NCBI GenBank assembly: GCA_943788235.1
Contig: CALSPM010000006.1
Span: 1-64,000, forward strand
DNA length: 64,000 bases
Source: an uncultured Cyclobacteriaceae bacterium
GTDB taxonomy: Bacteria > Bacteroidota > Bacteroidia > Cytophagales > Cyclobacteriaceae
Direction: 5' to 3'
Shown: positions 10,912 to 20,546 of the stretch, piece by piece
Numbering within the stretch: position 1 is the stretch's first letter
Layout: the number at the start of each line of letters is the position of its first letter
Made by a program: the position numbers and the translations under genes
The notes under the pieces: generated by a model
What the model saw: only the letters and a program-made list of their open reading frames with translations
The model's database searches: none
Told to the model about the DNA's origin: nothing

Positions 10912-11508
10912 ATGAAGAGTCTTATAATTATTGGGGCGAGTGGTCACGGCAGTGTAATGGCTGATATTGCAGTTAAATTGAAGTTTTCTGTTAAATTCTG
11001 GGATGATGATTTATCAAAAGAAATATACGGATATAAAGTTGAAAAAAGAGTTAGGGAAGATCCTCTCAATTCAAGTTTAATTATTGGAATTGGTAATAAT
11101 TCTATTCGGGAAAGCATTTCGAAGCAATATTCGAAAGATAAATTTATATCATTAATTCACCCAATAGCAACAATATCAGATAATACTAAAATCGGTTTTG
11201 GCTCTGTTGTAATGGCAGGTGTGTGCATTAATAATGATTCAATTATAGGCGACCATTGTATACTAAATACTGGAGCGGTTGTTGATCATGACTGTAAGCT
11301 TGAGAACTATGTTCATGTTTCTCCTAATGTGACACTCTGTGGAAATGTTTCGATTGGTAATTCATCATGGGTAGGAGCAGGAGTTACGATTATTCAAGAT
11401 ATTAAAGTTGGTGAAAATGTAACAATTGGCGCAGGAGCAGTTATAATAGAAGATATCCCAAGTGGGGCTACCGTTGTTGGAAATCCAGGAAAAATAATTA
11501 AAATTTGA
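10912..11508 (+). CDS. NeuD/PglD-family sugar O/N-acyltransferase
   Basis: This 198-residue acetyltransferase has the two-part NeuD/PglD layout. A small Rossmann-like N-terminal domain binds the sugar nucleotide (LIIIGASGHGSVMADIA). The C-terminal left-handed beta-helix of hexapeptide repeats runs from IATISDNTKIGFGSVVMAG to IGAGAVIIEDIPSGATVVGNPGK. The catalytic-base histidine of the family is expected in GAVVDHDCKLENYVHVSPN. It starts one base after the preceding stop and is followed by a PglE-like aminotransferase, an order typical of bacillosamine-type pathways, where it would N-acetylate the 4-amino sugar. Substrate is inferred from neighbours. Confidence 0.85.
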   Translation: MKSLIIIGASGHGSVMADIAVKLKFSVKFWDDDLSKEIYGYKVEKRVREDPLNSSLIIGIGNNSIRESISKQYSKDKFISLIHPIATISDNTKIGFGSVVMAGVCINNDSIIGDHCILNTGAVVDHDCKLENYVHVSPNVTLCGNVSIGNSSWVGAGVTIIQDIKVGENVTIGAGAVIIEDIPSGATVVGNPGKIIKI

Positions 11509-11517
11509 TAGAAAAAC

Positions 11518-12675
11518 ATGAAGTCTAAAATCTGGCTTTCTTCTCCTCATATGGGGCACAATGAACTTAACTACGTTAATGGGGCATTTGAAACCAATTG
11601 GATTGCCCCACTTGGTCCTCATGTAAATGCTTTTGAGCAAGGGTTGCAAGAGCAGACTACAACAAAACATGCTGCCGCATTGTCATCAGGCACTTCTGCA
11701 CTTCACCTAGCGTTAATACTTTTGGGAGTTACGCAAGAGGATGATGTGTATTGTCAGTCGATTACATTTTCTGCGTCTGCAAATCCAATTGCTTATCAAG
11801 GGGCAAATCCAGTATTTATAGACTCAGAGCCTGATACATGGAACATGGATCCTCAATTATTAAAAACCGCACTTACAGAAGCAAAACAAAATGGGAGGTT
11901 ACCTAAAGCAATTATCCCAGTTCATTTATATGGTATGCCAGCAAGAATGAGTGAAATCACCTCAATTGCAAATGAGTTCAATATTCCAGTTATTGAAGAT
12001 GCAGCAGAGGCTTTGGGATCTAATATTCATGGTAAGCCTTGTGGGAGTTTTGGCGATTTTGGTGTTTTGAGTTTTAATGGGAATAAAATTATTACTACTT
12101 CAGGCGGAGGGGCATTGGTCTCTAATGATGCGGAAATGATTGAAAAGGCTCGCTTTCTTGCTACTCAGGCCAGAGATGCTACTCCACACTATGAGCATTC
12201 ACAAATTGGTTATAACTATAGGATGTCGAATGTTTTAGCAGGGATAGGGAGAGGACAATTAGAAGTGTTGAATGACAGAGTTGAGGCAAGAAGAAGAAAT
12301 TTTGAAAGATATAAGAAGTATTTTTCTAAGTATAATGATGTTGGATTTAATATTAGATTTCAAGAAGCTCCTTCAGGATATCATTCAAATCGCTGGTTAT
12401 CTTGTATTTTAGTTGATTCTTCATTTAATAATGGACTATCTCGCGAAGAGATAAGACTTGAGTTTGAATTGGAAAATATCGAGGCAAGACCACTTTGGAA
12501 GCCGATGCATCAACAACCTGTTTTTTTGAATGCAAAAAGGTATTTAAATGGCGTTTCTGACAAGTTATTCGCGGATGGCCTTTGCTTGCCCAGTGGGTCT
12601 AATTTAACCAAAGAAGAGTTTCAGAGAATATTTGAGTGTTTAGATCGTGTTTTTGTCAAGTATCAAAATAGATAG
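11518..12675 (+). CDS. PglE-like UDP-4-keto-sugar aminotransferase (DegT family)
   Basis: A 385-residue PLP-dependent aminotransferase. The N-terminus KIWLSSPHMGHNELNYVNGAFETNWIAPLGPHVNAFE is the signature start of the PglE subgroup, which aminates UDP-2-acetamido-2,6-dideoxy-4-ketohexose. SSGTSALHLAL, VHLYGMPARM, VIEDAAEALGS and SFNGNKIITTSGGGALVS (PLP lysine in GNK) follow. The gene is intact, 9 nt after the PglD-like gene, and its stop overlaps the next GTG start by one base. Together with the PglF-like dehydratase on the other strand it gives the first two steps from UDP-GlcNAc. It is clearly distinct from the DegT-family gene at the operon start. Confidence 0.88.
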   Translation: MKSKIWLSSPHMGHNELNYVNGAFETNWIAPLGPHVNAFEQGLQEQTTTKHAAALSSGTSALHLALILLGVTQEDDVYCQSITFSASANPIAYQGANPVFIDSEPDTWNMDPQLLKTALTEAKQNGRLPKAIIPVHLYGMPARMSEITSIANEFNIPVIEDAAEALGSNIHGKPCGSFGDFGVLSFNGNKIITTSGGGALVSNDAEMIEKARFLATQARDATPHYEHSQIGYNYRMSNVLAGIGRGQLEVLNDRVEARRRNFERYKKYFSKYNDVGFNIRFQEAPSGYHSNRWLSCILVDSSFNNGLSREEIRLEFELENIEARPLWKPMHQQPVFLNAKRYLNGVSDKLFADGLCLPSGSNLTKEEFQRIFECLDRVFVKYQNR

Positions 12676-13281
12676 TGTATAAGACTTATTTGAAAAGATT
12701 ATTCGATTTTGTAGCGGCATTATTCTTATTGCTTCTATTTTCTCCAATTATATTATCTACCTACGCTTTATTACTCGTTGCAAATAGAGGGGGTGCTTTG
12801 TTTTTTCAAGTTAGGACCTGGTCATCAAAGTGACCTATTTGTCATTATTAAGTTTAAAACTATGCGAGATGGAGTAGATGCGGAAGGTAATTTATTGCCG
12901 GATGAAGTCAGACTAACCTCAATAGGTAAAGTAGTTAGGGCACTTTCGATTGACGAGTTTTTACAACTAATAAATGTTTTGAAGGGGGATATGAGTTTGG
13001 TAGGACCACGTCCATTACTAACGCAATATTTGAGTCGTTATACCGCAGAACAAGCGAGGCGTCATAATGTTAGACCAGGGATTACAGGCTGGGCTCAGGT
13101 AAATGGGCGGAATACAATTAGTTGGGAAGAGAAATTTAAACTAGATGTAGAATATGTCGACAAGGTTTCATTTTTGTTAGATATGAAAATCTTGTGGATG
13201 ACGTTTTTGAACGTTGTCCATAGAAAGGACATTAGTGCTGATGGATTCGCGACGATGGGGGAGTTTATGGGTAAAGAATGA
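12675..13281 (+). CDS. PglC-like phosphoglycosyl transferase (bacterial sugar transferase, one frameshift)
   Basis: This initiating enzyme moves a sugar-1-phosphate from a UDP-sugar to undecaprenyl phosphate in the inner membrane. The real start is the GTG at 12675 (VYKTYLKRLFDFVAALFLLLLFSP), giving the N-terminal re-entrant membrane helix that the tracked ORF lacks. FKTMRDGVDAEGNLLPDEVRLTSIGKVVRALSIDEFLQLINVLKGDMSLVGPRPLL and RHNVRPGITGWAQVNGRN are diagnostic of the family. A single extra base near 12815 (AGGACCTGG) splits it. About 200 residues matches the monotopic PglC class rather than the longer WbaP class. It is the last gene of the forward operon. Confidence 0.88.
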
Positions 13282-13283
13282 GA

Positions 13284-14026
13284 CTAGGATAATAGCAACC
13301 AATAATACAACCTTCCCATCAATTCTCTCATTCCCATTTCTGTTTTTGCCAAGCTTTGCCCATTGGGCAAATAATCCATAAAAGTAAGAGAATCAGTCGT
13401 CAGCGATTTAAAATCCACCGGATAGGGAACCACCTCAAATCCTTCTTTTTCAAAGAGCATTTGAGCCCTAGGCATATGGAAGGCAGAGGTGACCAGAATG
13501 ATTTTATTTCCTAAGGCCATTTTCTTTACGGCTACTGGCTTCATCCGCTGTATTGGCCACGAGCTCGCTTACAAAAATGTGATCATAAGGGAATGCCATA
13601 TTGAATGGCATAATCGGTTAATACCGCACCCTCAGTCCTGCTGGACTTTCCCCAAGGCATTTTGGCACCTGTGAAGATTAAGTTTGGTGCCTTGCCTGCT
13701 TTCATGAGCGCAATCCCTCCAAAGAAGCGATCGGGGTCACCCCACTCAACGTATTCCTTGCCATCCATTTCATGGAGAGATAACATTCCACTCAGCACGA
13801 CAATGGCGTCGGCCTGTTCGATGCTCGCAATGGATTTTCTGTACTGATCGCCCTCGACTAATTTAAAAAAGGCATCAGAAAAGATCGGAGTGGATACTAT
13901 ATATAATAGTGCGATTGCGAAATAGATTAAAGAATTTCTTTTTTTATAGAGCCCTATAACGATCAAGAGGATTACGACCATGATGGGCATTAAGAATAGG
14001 GGTAAAATCTTGTGGAGGTAAATCAT
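13284..14026 (-). CDS. YdcF/ElyC/SanA-family (DUF218) membrane protein (one frameshift)
   Basis: I place the start at the ATG at 14026 (MIYLHKILPLFLMPIMVVILLIVIGLY), giving two N-terminal membrane helices, rather than the upstream start in the track. The periplasm-facing DUF218 domain shows DAIVVLSGML, FTGAKMPWGKSSRTEGAVLTDYA and ILVTSAFHMPRAQMLFEKEGFEVVPYPVDF, all family hallmarks. A frameshift between 13545 and 13583 splits it into two tracked ORFs. Related E. coli proteins (ElyC, SanA) affect envelope polysaccharide or lipid-carrier metabolism, which fits a glycan locus. The function here is otherwise unknown. The stop lies 2 nt from the stop of the convergent PglC-like gene. Confidence 0.8.
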
Positions 14027-14159
14027 TTGGTTGCCTATTGCTATTTTGAGGTCTAATTTTGACAATTTAGGATAAAATTGATGGGTTTTAAAGGCCAAAC
14101 CTTAAAAATATTTAATTACCTAATTTCTTTGGAATTATGCCAATTGAGACTGTTTGGAA

Positions 14160-16086
14160 TCACCCATTTTTCAACTTCACCACCTTAGTAGTATCCAACT
14201 GTTCAAATTCGCTGTTGTTACTTACAAATTCAGGCACGAGTTGCTTCATGAGCCCGACCAATTGCATAGAACTATTAGGGGAGGCTATCTTGTTCTCCAA
14301 TAGTTTAAACTGGTTGATGATCGCTTTTTGATCAATGGTCCGAACTTTGGCGATCATGATTTTTTCATGATAGGTTTTCACACTGTTTTCGCCATCTACT
14401 AAGAGTTCTTCGTAAAGTTTCTCTCCAGGACGCAGGCCCGTATATTTAAGTGGGATGTCAATGTTAGGGATATAGCCATAAAGCCGGATCATTTTTTTGG
14501 CAAGATCTGATATTTTAACCGGAGCACCCATATCAAAAACGAAAATCTCACCCCCATTGGCCATGCTGCCGGCTTCTAATACCAACTGACAGGCTTCCGG
14601 TATGGTCATGAAGTAGCGCACAATATGAGGATGGGTGATGGTGACCGGCCCTCCACGCTCAATTTGTTCTCGGAAGCGCAAGACCACAGAACCATTGGAG
14701 CCCAAGACGTTTCCGAATCGTGTGGTAACAAATTTTGTTTCATGAGGATGGGTTGAGAGTGCCTGCACATACATTTCGGCAAGGCGCTTGGAGGCTCCCA
14801 TGACGTTGGTAGGATTGACCGCCTTGTCCGTTGAGATCATGACAAAGCGTTCCACTTTATATTGAATCGCCAAATCTGCGAGAAGCTGGGTGCCCAGCGC
14901 ATTTACTTTAATGGCCTCCTCAGGGTTAAACTCCATCATAGGGACATGCTTGTAAGCGGCTGCGTGATAGACTGACGTGAGGTTTGAATTTTTCAAAAAG
15001 GGCAGCCATCCTGACTTTATTATTAATATCGGTCAAATAGGGAATACATTGTACGTTGGAATGTTGATCATTCAGTTCCAATTCGATGTCATGCAAAGGG
15101 GTTTCGGCTTGGTCACAGAGGATGAGGATGGTGGGCTCGAGTTTATTTAAGAGTCGAACCAGCTCACTCCCGATAGACCCTGCGGCTCCGGTGACTAAAA
15201 TCCGTTTCCCCTTGATGTCTTGAATCAATTGTTGATTTTCAATTTGGATGGGTTCACGCTCCAATAGATCCTCAATACGAATTTTTTTCATTTGCTTGGC
15301 CGAGAAGGCACCATTGGACCATTGGTTATATCTAGGAATGGTGAGCACGTGAATGTCGTGGTTCAAACAAAAATCAACGAGCTCATTTTTTCGTTCAGGG
15401 GAAAGCCCAAAGTTGGCAATGATGACTTCATGAATGGCGTGAGAGGCTGCCGTTTCCATGAAGCTAGTAAATGAGGTCACGGGAACACCATCGATGCGCT
15501 TATTGTCTTTGCGCTTGTCATCATCAATAAAGGCGATCAATGAAAATCCAATATTTTCGTTCTCTAAGACCCGTTTGGTAGCTTGACCGGTTTGACCGGC
15601 ACCGTAGATCACCACATTCTTTTTGGTCTTGTCTAAGTTGCGCAGGATATTAAAACCGTATTTCACCAGGACCCGATAACCCAGTAGAAATAAGAAGAAA
15701 AAAACCGCATACATCACCATCATGGTATTGAAAGCAGGATCATTGCCGTTGAATGAATTATTTAGGTAGAACTGTATGATGATCAAAAGGGATGACAGCG
15801 CCACAGTGGCCATCACCCTTAAAGCATCTTGTAACCCCGTAAATCTGACAATGCCTCTATATGTTTTTATTGACAAGAAAACCAGAATATTGATCAGAAA
15901 ACTAGAAACCAGAAGACCGAAGGCTCCCTCCCAGTGGATGGCCGTCAGTAGCAGGTTACTTTTGAGTATAAGAGCCGTGAACAAAGCAATCATACCGGCT
16001 CCTAAATCGAGGATGAAAATGACCCATCGAGGGACGATTTTAATCCTTTTTATGAGCCTTATTGTCTGATTATAGGTTTTGGTCAT
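14160..16086 (-). CDS. PglF/WbpM/CapD-like UDP-GlcNAc 4,6-dehydratase (one frameshift)
   Basis: A membrane-bound nucleotide-sugar dehydratase of about 640 residues. Four N-terminal membrane helices (from WVIFILDLGAGMIALFTALIL) are followed by a first Rossmann domain, VVIYGAGQTGQATKRVL, and the SDR domain, ILVTGAAGSIGSELVRLL. VYHAAAYKHVPMMEFNPEEAIKVNALGT and ISTDKAVNPTNVMGASKRLAEMY carry the catalytic STDK motif that replaces YxxxK in this subfamily. An extra base near 14975 splits it. It makes the 4-keto-6-deoxy intermediate used by the PglE-like enzyme across the convergent boundary. In Bacteroidota the same family also feeds other O-antigen sugars, so the bacillosamine assignment is inferred. 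Confidence 0.88.
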
Positions 16087-16106
16087 ATCCGTATTATGTT
16101 TTCTAT

Positions 16107-18556
16107 CTACTGCGTCAACGAATTAATAATCAAAGTCAGTGAAGCCAGTGCTGAGGCCAAACCAACTATTTCTGCCACACTGGTTTTAGTAGTTTCTGCC
16201 TTTCTAGGAATAATGATTTCAGTTCCGGGTAATACTTTGGGATAAAACCGGAAACCTAAAAAAGTAGTTGTTCTTTGCGAGGATCCATTGGCGTAAATGA
16301 CATAAGATTTAGATTTTTTGGCAGCACTTGAAAATCCACCAGCACGTCCTATGTATTGACCTAAAGATAAGCCAGAGGAGTATTTGACCTTACTGGGATT
16401 GAGCACTTCACCCCGGACTTGTACGGTATTGAATGCCTTGGGTATGCTGATAATGTCTCCTTCTTGAAGGGTCATGTTGGCATCACTATTTGGATTTGAA
16501 ATAATTGCTGCCAAATCGATACCGATAGACTCGTCCAAATCAAGTTTTTTGAGGGCTTGCTCATAGGCAGCCGTATCATTTTCTAAAATAGAGAGGACTT
16601 TATTGCGTTTGATATCCGCTCTATAATTGGTAATGTCTGTTGGTGGATGCGGCATAATCTGACCTTCTTATGAGCATGGCCCCTGCTGTGTAGGCCTCAT
16701 CACGAAGACCTCCTGCGCGAACAAGAAGGTCATAGATCGTTTCCGATGTTGATTTCAACCCATATTTCCCTGGATACTTGACCTCTCCTTCTATTTCGAC
16801 CAATTCTTGTAAACCATATCCTGGCGCCCGGCGGATGGTGATCAAGTCGAAGGGCAGCAACTTCATTTTAGATGCTTCAGGATTCAATGTTAAGTTTTCA
16901 TTGATCTTAAAATTGAAAATTTCAGCAACTGCATTTTCATTATCGAGTGCTCCTCTTCGGGCAACTTCCACATTGGCTCGGGCAGCGGAGGTTTTAAAGC
17001 CATCGGCGAGCAGAATGAGATCTTCTACCGTCATATTGGCGATGTAAGGATAATTACCTCCTTTTTGAATTTCTCCTTCGATCCGCACGGTCTCTTCCTC
17101 TTTGAGATCTTGGATGGATTGAATCTTGATGAAATCTTCATTTTTTAGGGCGATATCTGAGGTTCCGTTCACGACTTCTCCCACGTTGAAGGGTTCATTG
17201 GTCAAGTTCAGGTCGGGGTCCAGTCGGATGATGATTCCGCGCCCAAGAAAAGCATCCCCAGCAAGCCCCCCGGACTGCTCAATTAAGGAAGACAGCATGA
17301 GGCCTTCTGTATACTCAAAGGCCCCTGGAAAGTTTACGGCGCCCTCTATTTGAATCCGATTGAGAAAACGATGGCTGATGGGCTGTATTTCGATTTCATC
17401 CCCATTCATCAATGAGCTACTGTCATTGAGAGATAAACTTTTGATTGCGCGGAAGTTGCCTGTTTTTCTTCTGACCGTCACGCGATCCGTATAGCCCATG
17501 TCTGTGGGACCCCCAGCGTATTCAAAGAGCTGAGCCAGCGATTCACCTGCCATCATATCATAAAAAGCGGGCCGCTTGATCTCTCCATCTAATAAAGACG
17601 CGGGTATCATAGGGCTTGACGATCACCACATCCCCATCACTCAGACTGATGTCTTGACCTTCGCCAAAGATGAGCAACTGATAGGCATCTAAGCGCCCAT
17701 GAAATTTCCCATTTCGGTAAACTTCAATTTTTCGCAGACTGCCTGTTTCTTGGGGACCGCCCGCCAAGTAGAGGGCATTGAACGCACTGCCTAAGGAGGA
17801 CATCGTATAGGTACCCGGTACCATCACTTCGCCAATCACATTGATACGAATGCTACGTATTTGACCGAGGCTTATTTGTGAATAGGTCGAGGACCCCAAC
17901 GTTCCATAGAGGGTCTTGAGTTTGGCATTGATTTTTTTCTTGGCTACCCCTATTTCTAGACCATTGAGATAAATGGGGCCTAAGCGTTCGATACGGATGT
18001 AGCCATCGGGTGAGATTTGCTCCTGATATGTTTGTTCAGAGTCTCCCCAGAGATCAATAATGATTTCATCACCTGGTCCTAACCGGTAATTGATGGGGGT
18101 AGGGATGTTGACGTTGGGCTCAAAACTCAGTTGATTATTTTTGAAATAATCCATACCAAATATTTTTGGGAGGGTATCAGTTTTTTCTCCCATCAGCTCA
18201 CCGAAAGGATCAAACAAATTTTTTCATCCTCTATGTCTTCTTGTTCATAATTTTGGCGCATTCTAGAGTCGCGCACCTTCATTGTTTTGTCCTTTTTTAT
18301 CAGCGCCCCCTGCTTTTATTTTGTTGATGCGTGCTCTGAACTTACTGATTTGGGCATCAGACATACCACGGGCCTTGGCGCCCAAGAGCAGTTGATCTTC
18401 AGTATAACCGCCTTCCTCTGCTTTTTGAATGAAGGATTTGAGTTGATCATCCGATAATTTATCAATATCTGGGATCTCTTGACTGACGGCAGGGAAGTAA
18501 ATGACAAGGATGCCAAGGGAGAGGATGAGAAAGATCCTTTTTAGTTTAATGTTCAT
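16107..18556 (-). CDS. SLBB-domain polysaccharide export protein (Wza/OPX-like; at least four frameshifts)
   Basis: Four tracked ORFs form one outer-membrane polysaccharide exporter of about 810 residues, the long Bacteroidota version. The chosen ATG at 18556 gives a signal peptide, MNIKLKRIFLILSLGILVIYFPAVSQ. A region rich in DQLKSF and AQISKFRARIN follows, then the Poly_export domain (INYRLGPGDEIIIDLWGDSEQTYQEQISPDGYIRIERLGPIYLNGL). Several SLBB repeats come next (VNVIGEVMVPGTYTMSSLG, IQIEGAVNFPGAFEYTEG, VEIEGEVKYPGKYGL, VQVRGEVLNPSKV). The C-terminus ends in a membrane segment. Frameshifts lie near 18268, 18219, 17600 and 16635. It leads the reverse operon with the PglF-like and YdcF-like genes. 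No Wzc kinase is visible in the window. Confidence 0.85.
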
Positions 18557-18577
18557 GGAGTATTCATTATTAAATCG

Positions 18578-18585
18578 CAAATTTA
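18578..18585 (-). promoter_or_regulatory. Candidate Bacteroidota -7 box upstream of the export gene
   Basis: On the minus strand TAAATTTG matches the TAnnTTTG -7 consensus of Bacteroidota sigma-A promoters. It ends 22 nt before the chosen ATG at 18556, a plausible leader length. No good TTTG -33 box is seen at the usual spacing. Confidence 0.4.
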
Positions 18586-18695
18586 AAGGCTTTGGCATGA
18601 AATTCGAAGGTTTCATGATTTTTTCTTAGGCCAACCTGCACTAAGGGCCAGCCGCATAATGGCTTCTGATGCAGCTGCGCGCAGCTCAAGCGCGA

Positions 18696-19522
18696 TTACT
18701 TGTACCGCCAATAAATAAAATACCGCTCTTTCATAAACCCATGATTAATGCGGTCCAAGCGGGCAATATCGAGGGTAAGCTCATTTTGATAGGCCTCAAG
18801 GAGGGAACCGAATGTGTCCCATAGGGCGACCCGCTCACTGAGATTGTGTCGTAAATAATGATCGTTTTGAATGTATTTTCTATTTTTAATCCAAAAAGCG
18901 GAATCCTTTAAAGTAAGGATACCCAAATCTTGGGTCCATTGGTTTTTGATGCGTTGCTTGAAATCCGCACCAATAATCTTTCCTGCTGATTGAGGAGAAG
19001 CAATTGATCGATCAAACGACCCTGATCTAACTCCTCTATAATTTGCGTGGCCTTGGAGACCAATTTGAAATCTAAATCCCCCTGTTCAAAAAGAGTAAAA
19101 AGCAGTTGAGGTTCGTCAAAAGCAGTAATCTCAGCGTAAGTAGCCATGGGGATGGCGTGTTTAGGGTCATAGAGTGAATCCTCGGGGGCTAAAATAAATA
19201 GGGGGTCTTGGTCCACATCCCAACGACGCAATTGCTGACGATAAATTTGTTTGATTTGCTCATTATGAATGAGGTATTGGTCGGTATATTGCTGTACGGC
19301 ATGGAGTTCTTGGACGATGTCTTTCAACAAGTCGGCATAGGTCATGCGGGTCTCATATGCTTCCCCTTTGCTTTCTACATAGAAAGAAAAGGTAATGACG
19401 ATGAAAATACCTATAAATTCAATAAAGTATTTCTTAATTCGATCAAATAAATCACCCCAAGTAAATGTTTTTCCTAGGGTAAAAAGCTTGACGTACCCAT
19501 GTGTGGGTGGTTTGTTTTTCAT
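18696..19522 (-). CDS. Hypothetical single-pass membrane protein, DUF6090-like (one frameshift)
   Basis: The two tracked ORFs join near 18950 into one protein of about 275 residues. A short charged N-terminus (FDRIKKYFIEFIGIFIVITFSFYVESKGEAYETRM) provides one membrane helix. It is followed by a mostly helical soluble domain with many Leu and Gln residues (LLKDIVQELHAVQQYTDQYLIHNEQIKQIYRQQLRRW). This is the layout of DUF6090-like Bacteroidota proteins, where helix, conserved E and a helical bundle follow one another. The match by eye is moderate and no function is known. A perfect palindrome sits just upstream of its start. Confidence 0.55.
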
Positions 19523-19528
19523 AAAGTT

Positions 19529-19550
19529 TCAAAATGAAGCTTCATTTTGA
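19529..19550. promoter_or_regulatory. Perfect 22-bp palindrome upstream of the DUF6090-like gene
   Basis: The sequence TCAAAATGAAG/CTTCATTTTGA is a perfect 11+11 inverted repeat ending 6 bp before the start codon at 19522 (minus strand). It could be an operator for a dimeric regulator, or an RNA hairpin that hides the start region. No regulator is identified. Confidence 0.5.
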
Positions 19551-19568
19551 TGAGTAAAGGAATTAAAA

Positions 19569-19590
19569 CCCTCTGGTGCTGCCCAGAGGG
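19569..19590 (-). terminator. Rho-independent terminator after the 19606-20334 gene
   Basis: Read on the minus strand, CCCTCTGG, a 6-nt loop and CCAGAGGG form a perfect 8-bp stem followed by GTTTTAATT. It lies 16 nt past the stop of the hypothetical secreted protein, so it separates that gene from the DUF6090-like gene downstream. Confidence 0.7.
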
Positions 19591-19605
19591 GTTGAAAATT
19601 TATAT

Positions 19606-20334
19606 TTAGGGTTTAGGAGTGGTCGCTCCCATCACTTGCATCACAGGTCGCATGGACCATTGAATGGGTTCCAATTTGTTTTGTGGTAAACCGCTTAGGG
19701 CGGCGCCCCCTGAGAGATGTTTCATTACGTTTTCCAAGTTGTCGTAGGCATCGTAAGTCATCATGCTGGCATAATCTGTGCCTTGGGGGGTTACTTTCAA
19801 TCCCAATCCCCATCCCACCATGCCTGAGGCGGCCATGTTCTTTTTAAAATGGGGGATTACGATATTTTTGGTTTGTTCCAAAATTAAGTTCAAATTTTCG
19901 GGAGAAGCGAAATTAAAGATGACGTATTGGGCCGGGGCAATGGCTGCGATCTCTTGATTCATGGCATAATAATAACGCCGATCCGTTTTCAAATCAGAAA
20001 AGCCCTCGTACAAGATGCTCGTTTCGACACCTACCACCGCTTGGGCATGGTCCCACCAGGGGGCTTGACCTACTGCATTTTCAATGTCTTTGTAGACATT
20101 GACCCATAGATAGTTGTAGTCGTCAGCTCCTGGATTAAAAGCTTTCATCAAGGCCCAAAATTCTAAATTTCCATTGTTGACCGCATGTTGAGCTATTTTT
20201 TTTGAATAGTTGAGTTCTATGTTTTCAAAATGATTGATCTGCGCGGCCGGTACTTTTACAGGATGCAGGACCACAATTTGAGCAATTAAAGTATGGGTAA
20301 TTACCAAGCTCACGAGATAGATGAGTTTTTTCAT
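19606..20334 (-). CDS. Hypothetical secreted protein
   Basis: The 242-residue protein has a clear signal peptide (MKKLIYLVSLVITHTLIAQ). The mature part contains ELNYSKKIAQHAVNNGNLEFWALMKAF, DYNYLWVNVYKDIENA, and near the C-terminus YASMMTYDAYDNLENVMKHLSGG. I do not recognise a named family. The pattern of alternating strand and helix segments with aromatic residues recalls small ferredoxin-like barrel proteins, but that is a guess. It is transcribed divergently from the MerR-type regulator and has its own terminator, so it stands alone as a transcription unit. The inverted repeat between the two genes could regulate both. Confidence 0.7.
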   Translation of the reverse strand: MKKLIYLVSLVITHTLIAQIVVLHPVKVPAAQINHFENIELNYSKKIAQHAVNNGNLEFWALMKAFNPGADDYNYLWVNVYKDIENAVGQAPWWDHAQAVVGVETSILYEGFSDLKTDRRYYYAMNQEIAAIAPAQYVIFNFASPENLNLILEQTKNIVIPHFKKNMAASGMVGWGLGLKVTPQGTDYASMMTYDAYDNLENVMKHLSGGAALSGLPQNKLEPIQWSMRPVMQVMGATTPKP

Positions 20335-20512
20335 GATTGATTTATTTTATGGGTTAAAAATTTAATTGAAATTAAGGCTCATTGTTTTCATGTTAACTAG
20401 TAAAAGTTAAGGGGAAGATGTTTCCTTGATAAATGAATGGATTGGGAATATTTATTGGGGAGCACGGTTCGAAATCAAAGATTAATAGTTTGAAATTTCA
20501 ATAAGCGGAAAA

Positions 20513-20538
20513 TAATTATTACATTTATGTAATAATTA
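20513..20538. promoter_or_regulatory. Perfect inverted repeat, candidate MerR operator
   Basis: TAATTATTACAT, then TT, then ATGTAATAATTA gives two perfect 12-bp arms around a 2-bp centre. It lies 8 bp upstream of the MerR-type ORF, within the divergent intergenic region. MerR-family proteins bind such palindromes between promoter elements, so self-regulation is likely. Confidence 0.65.
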
Positions 20539-20546
20539 ACAAAGCA

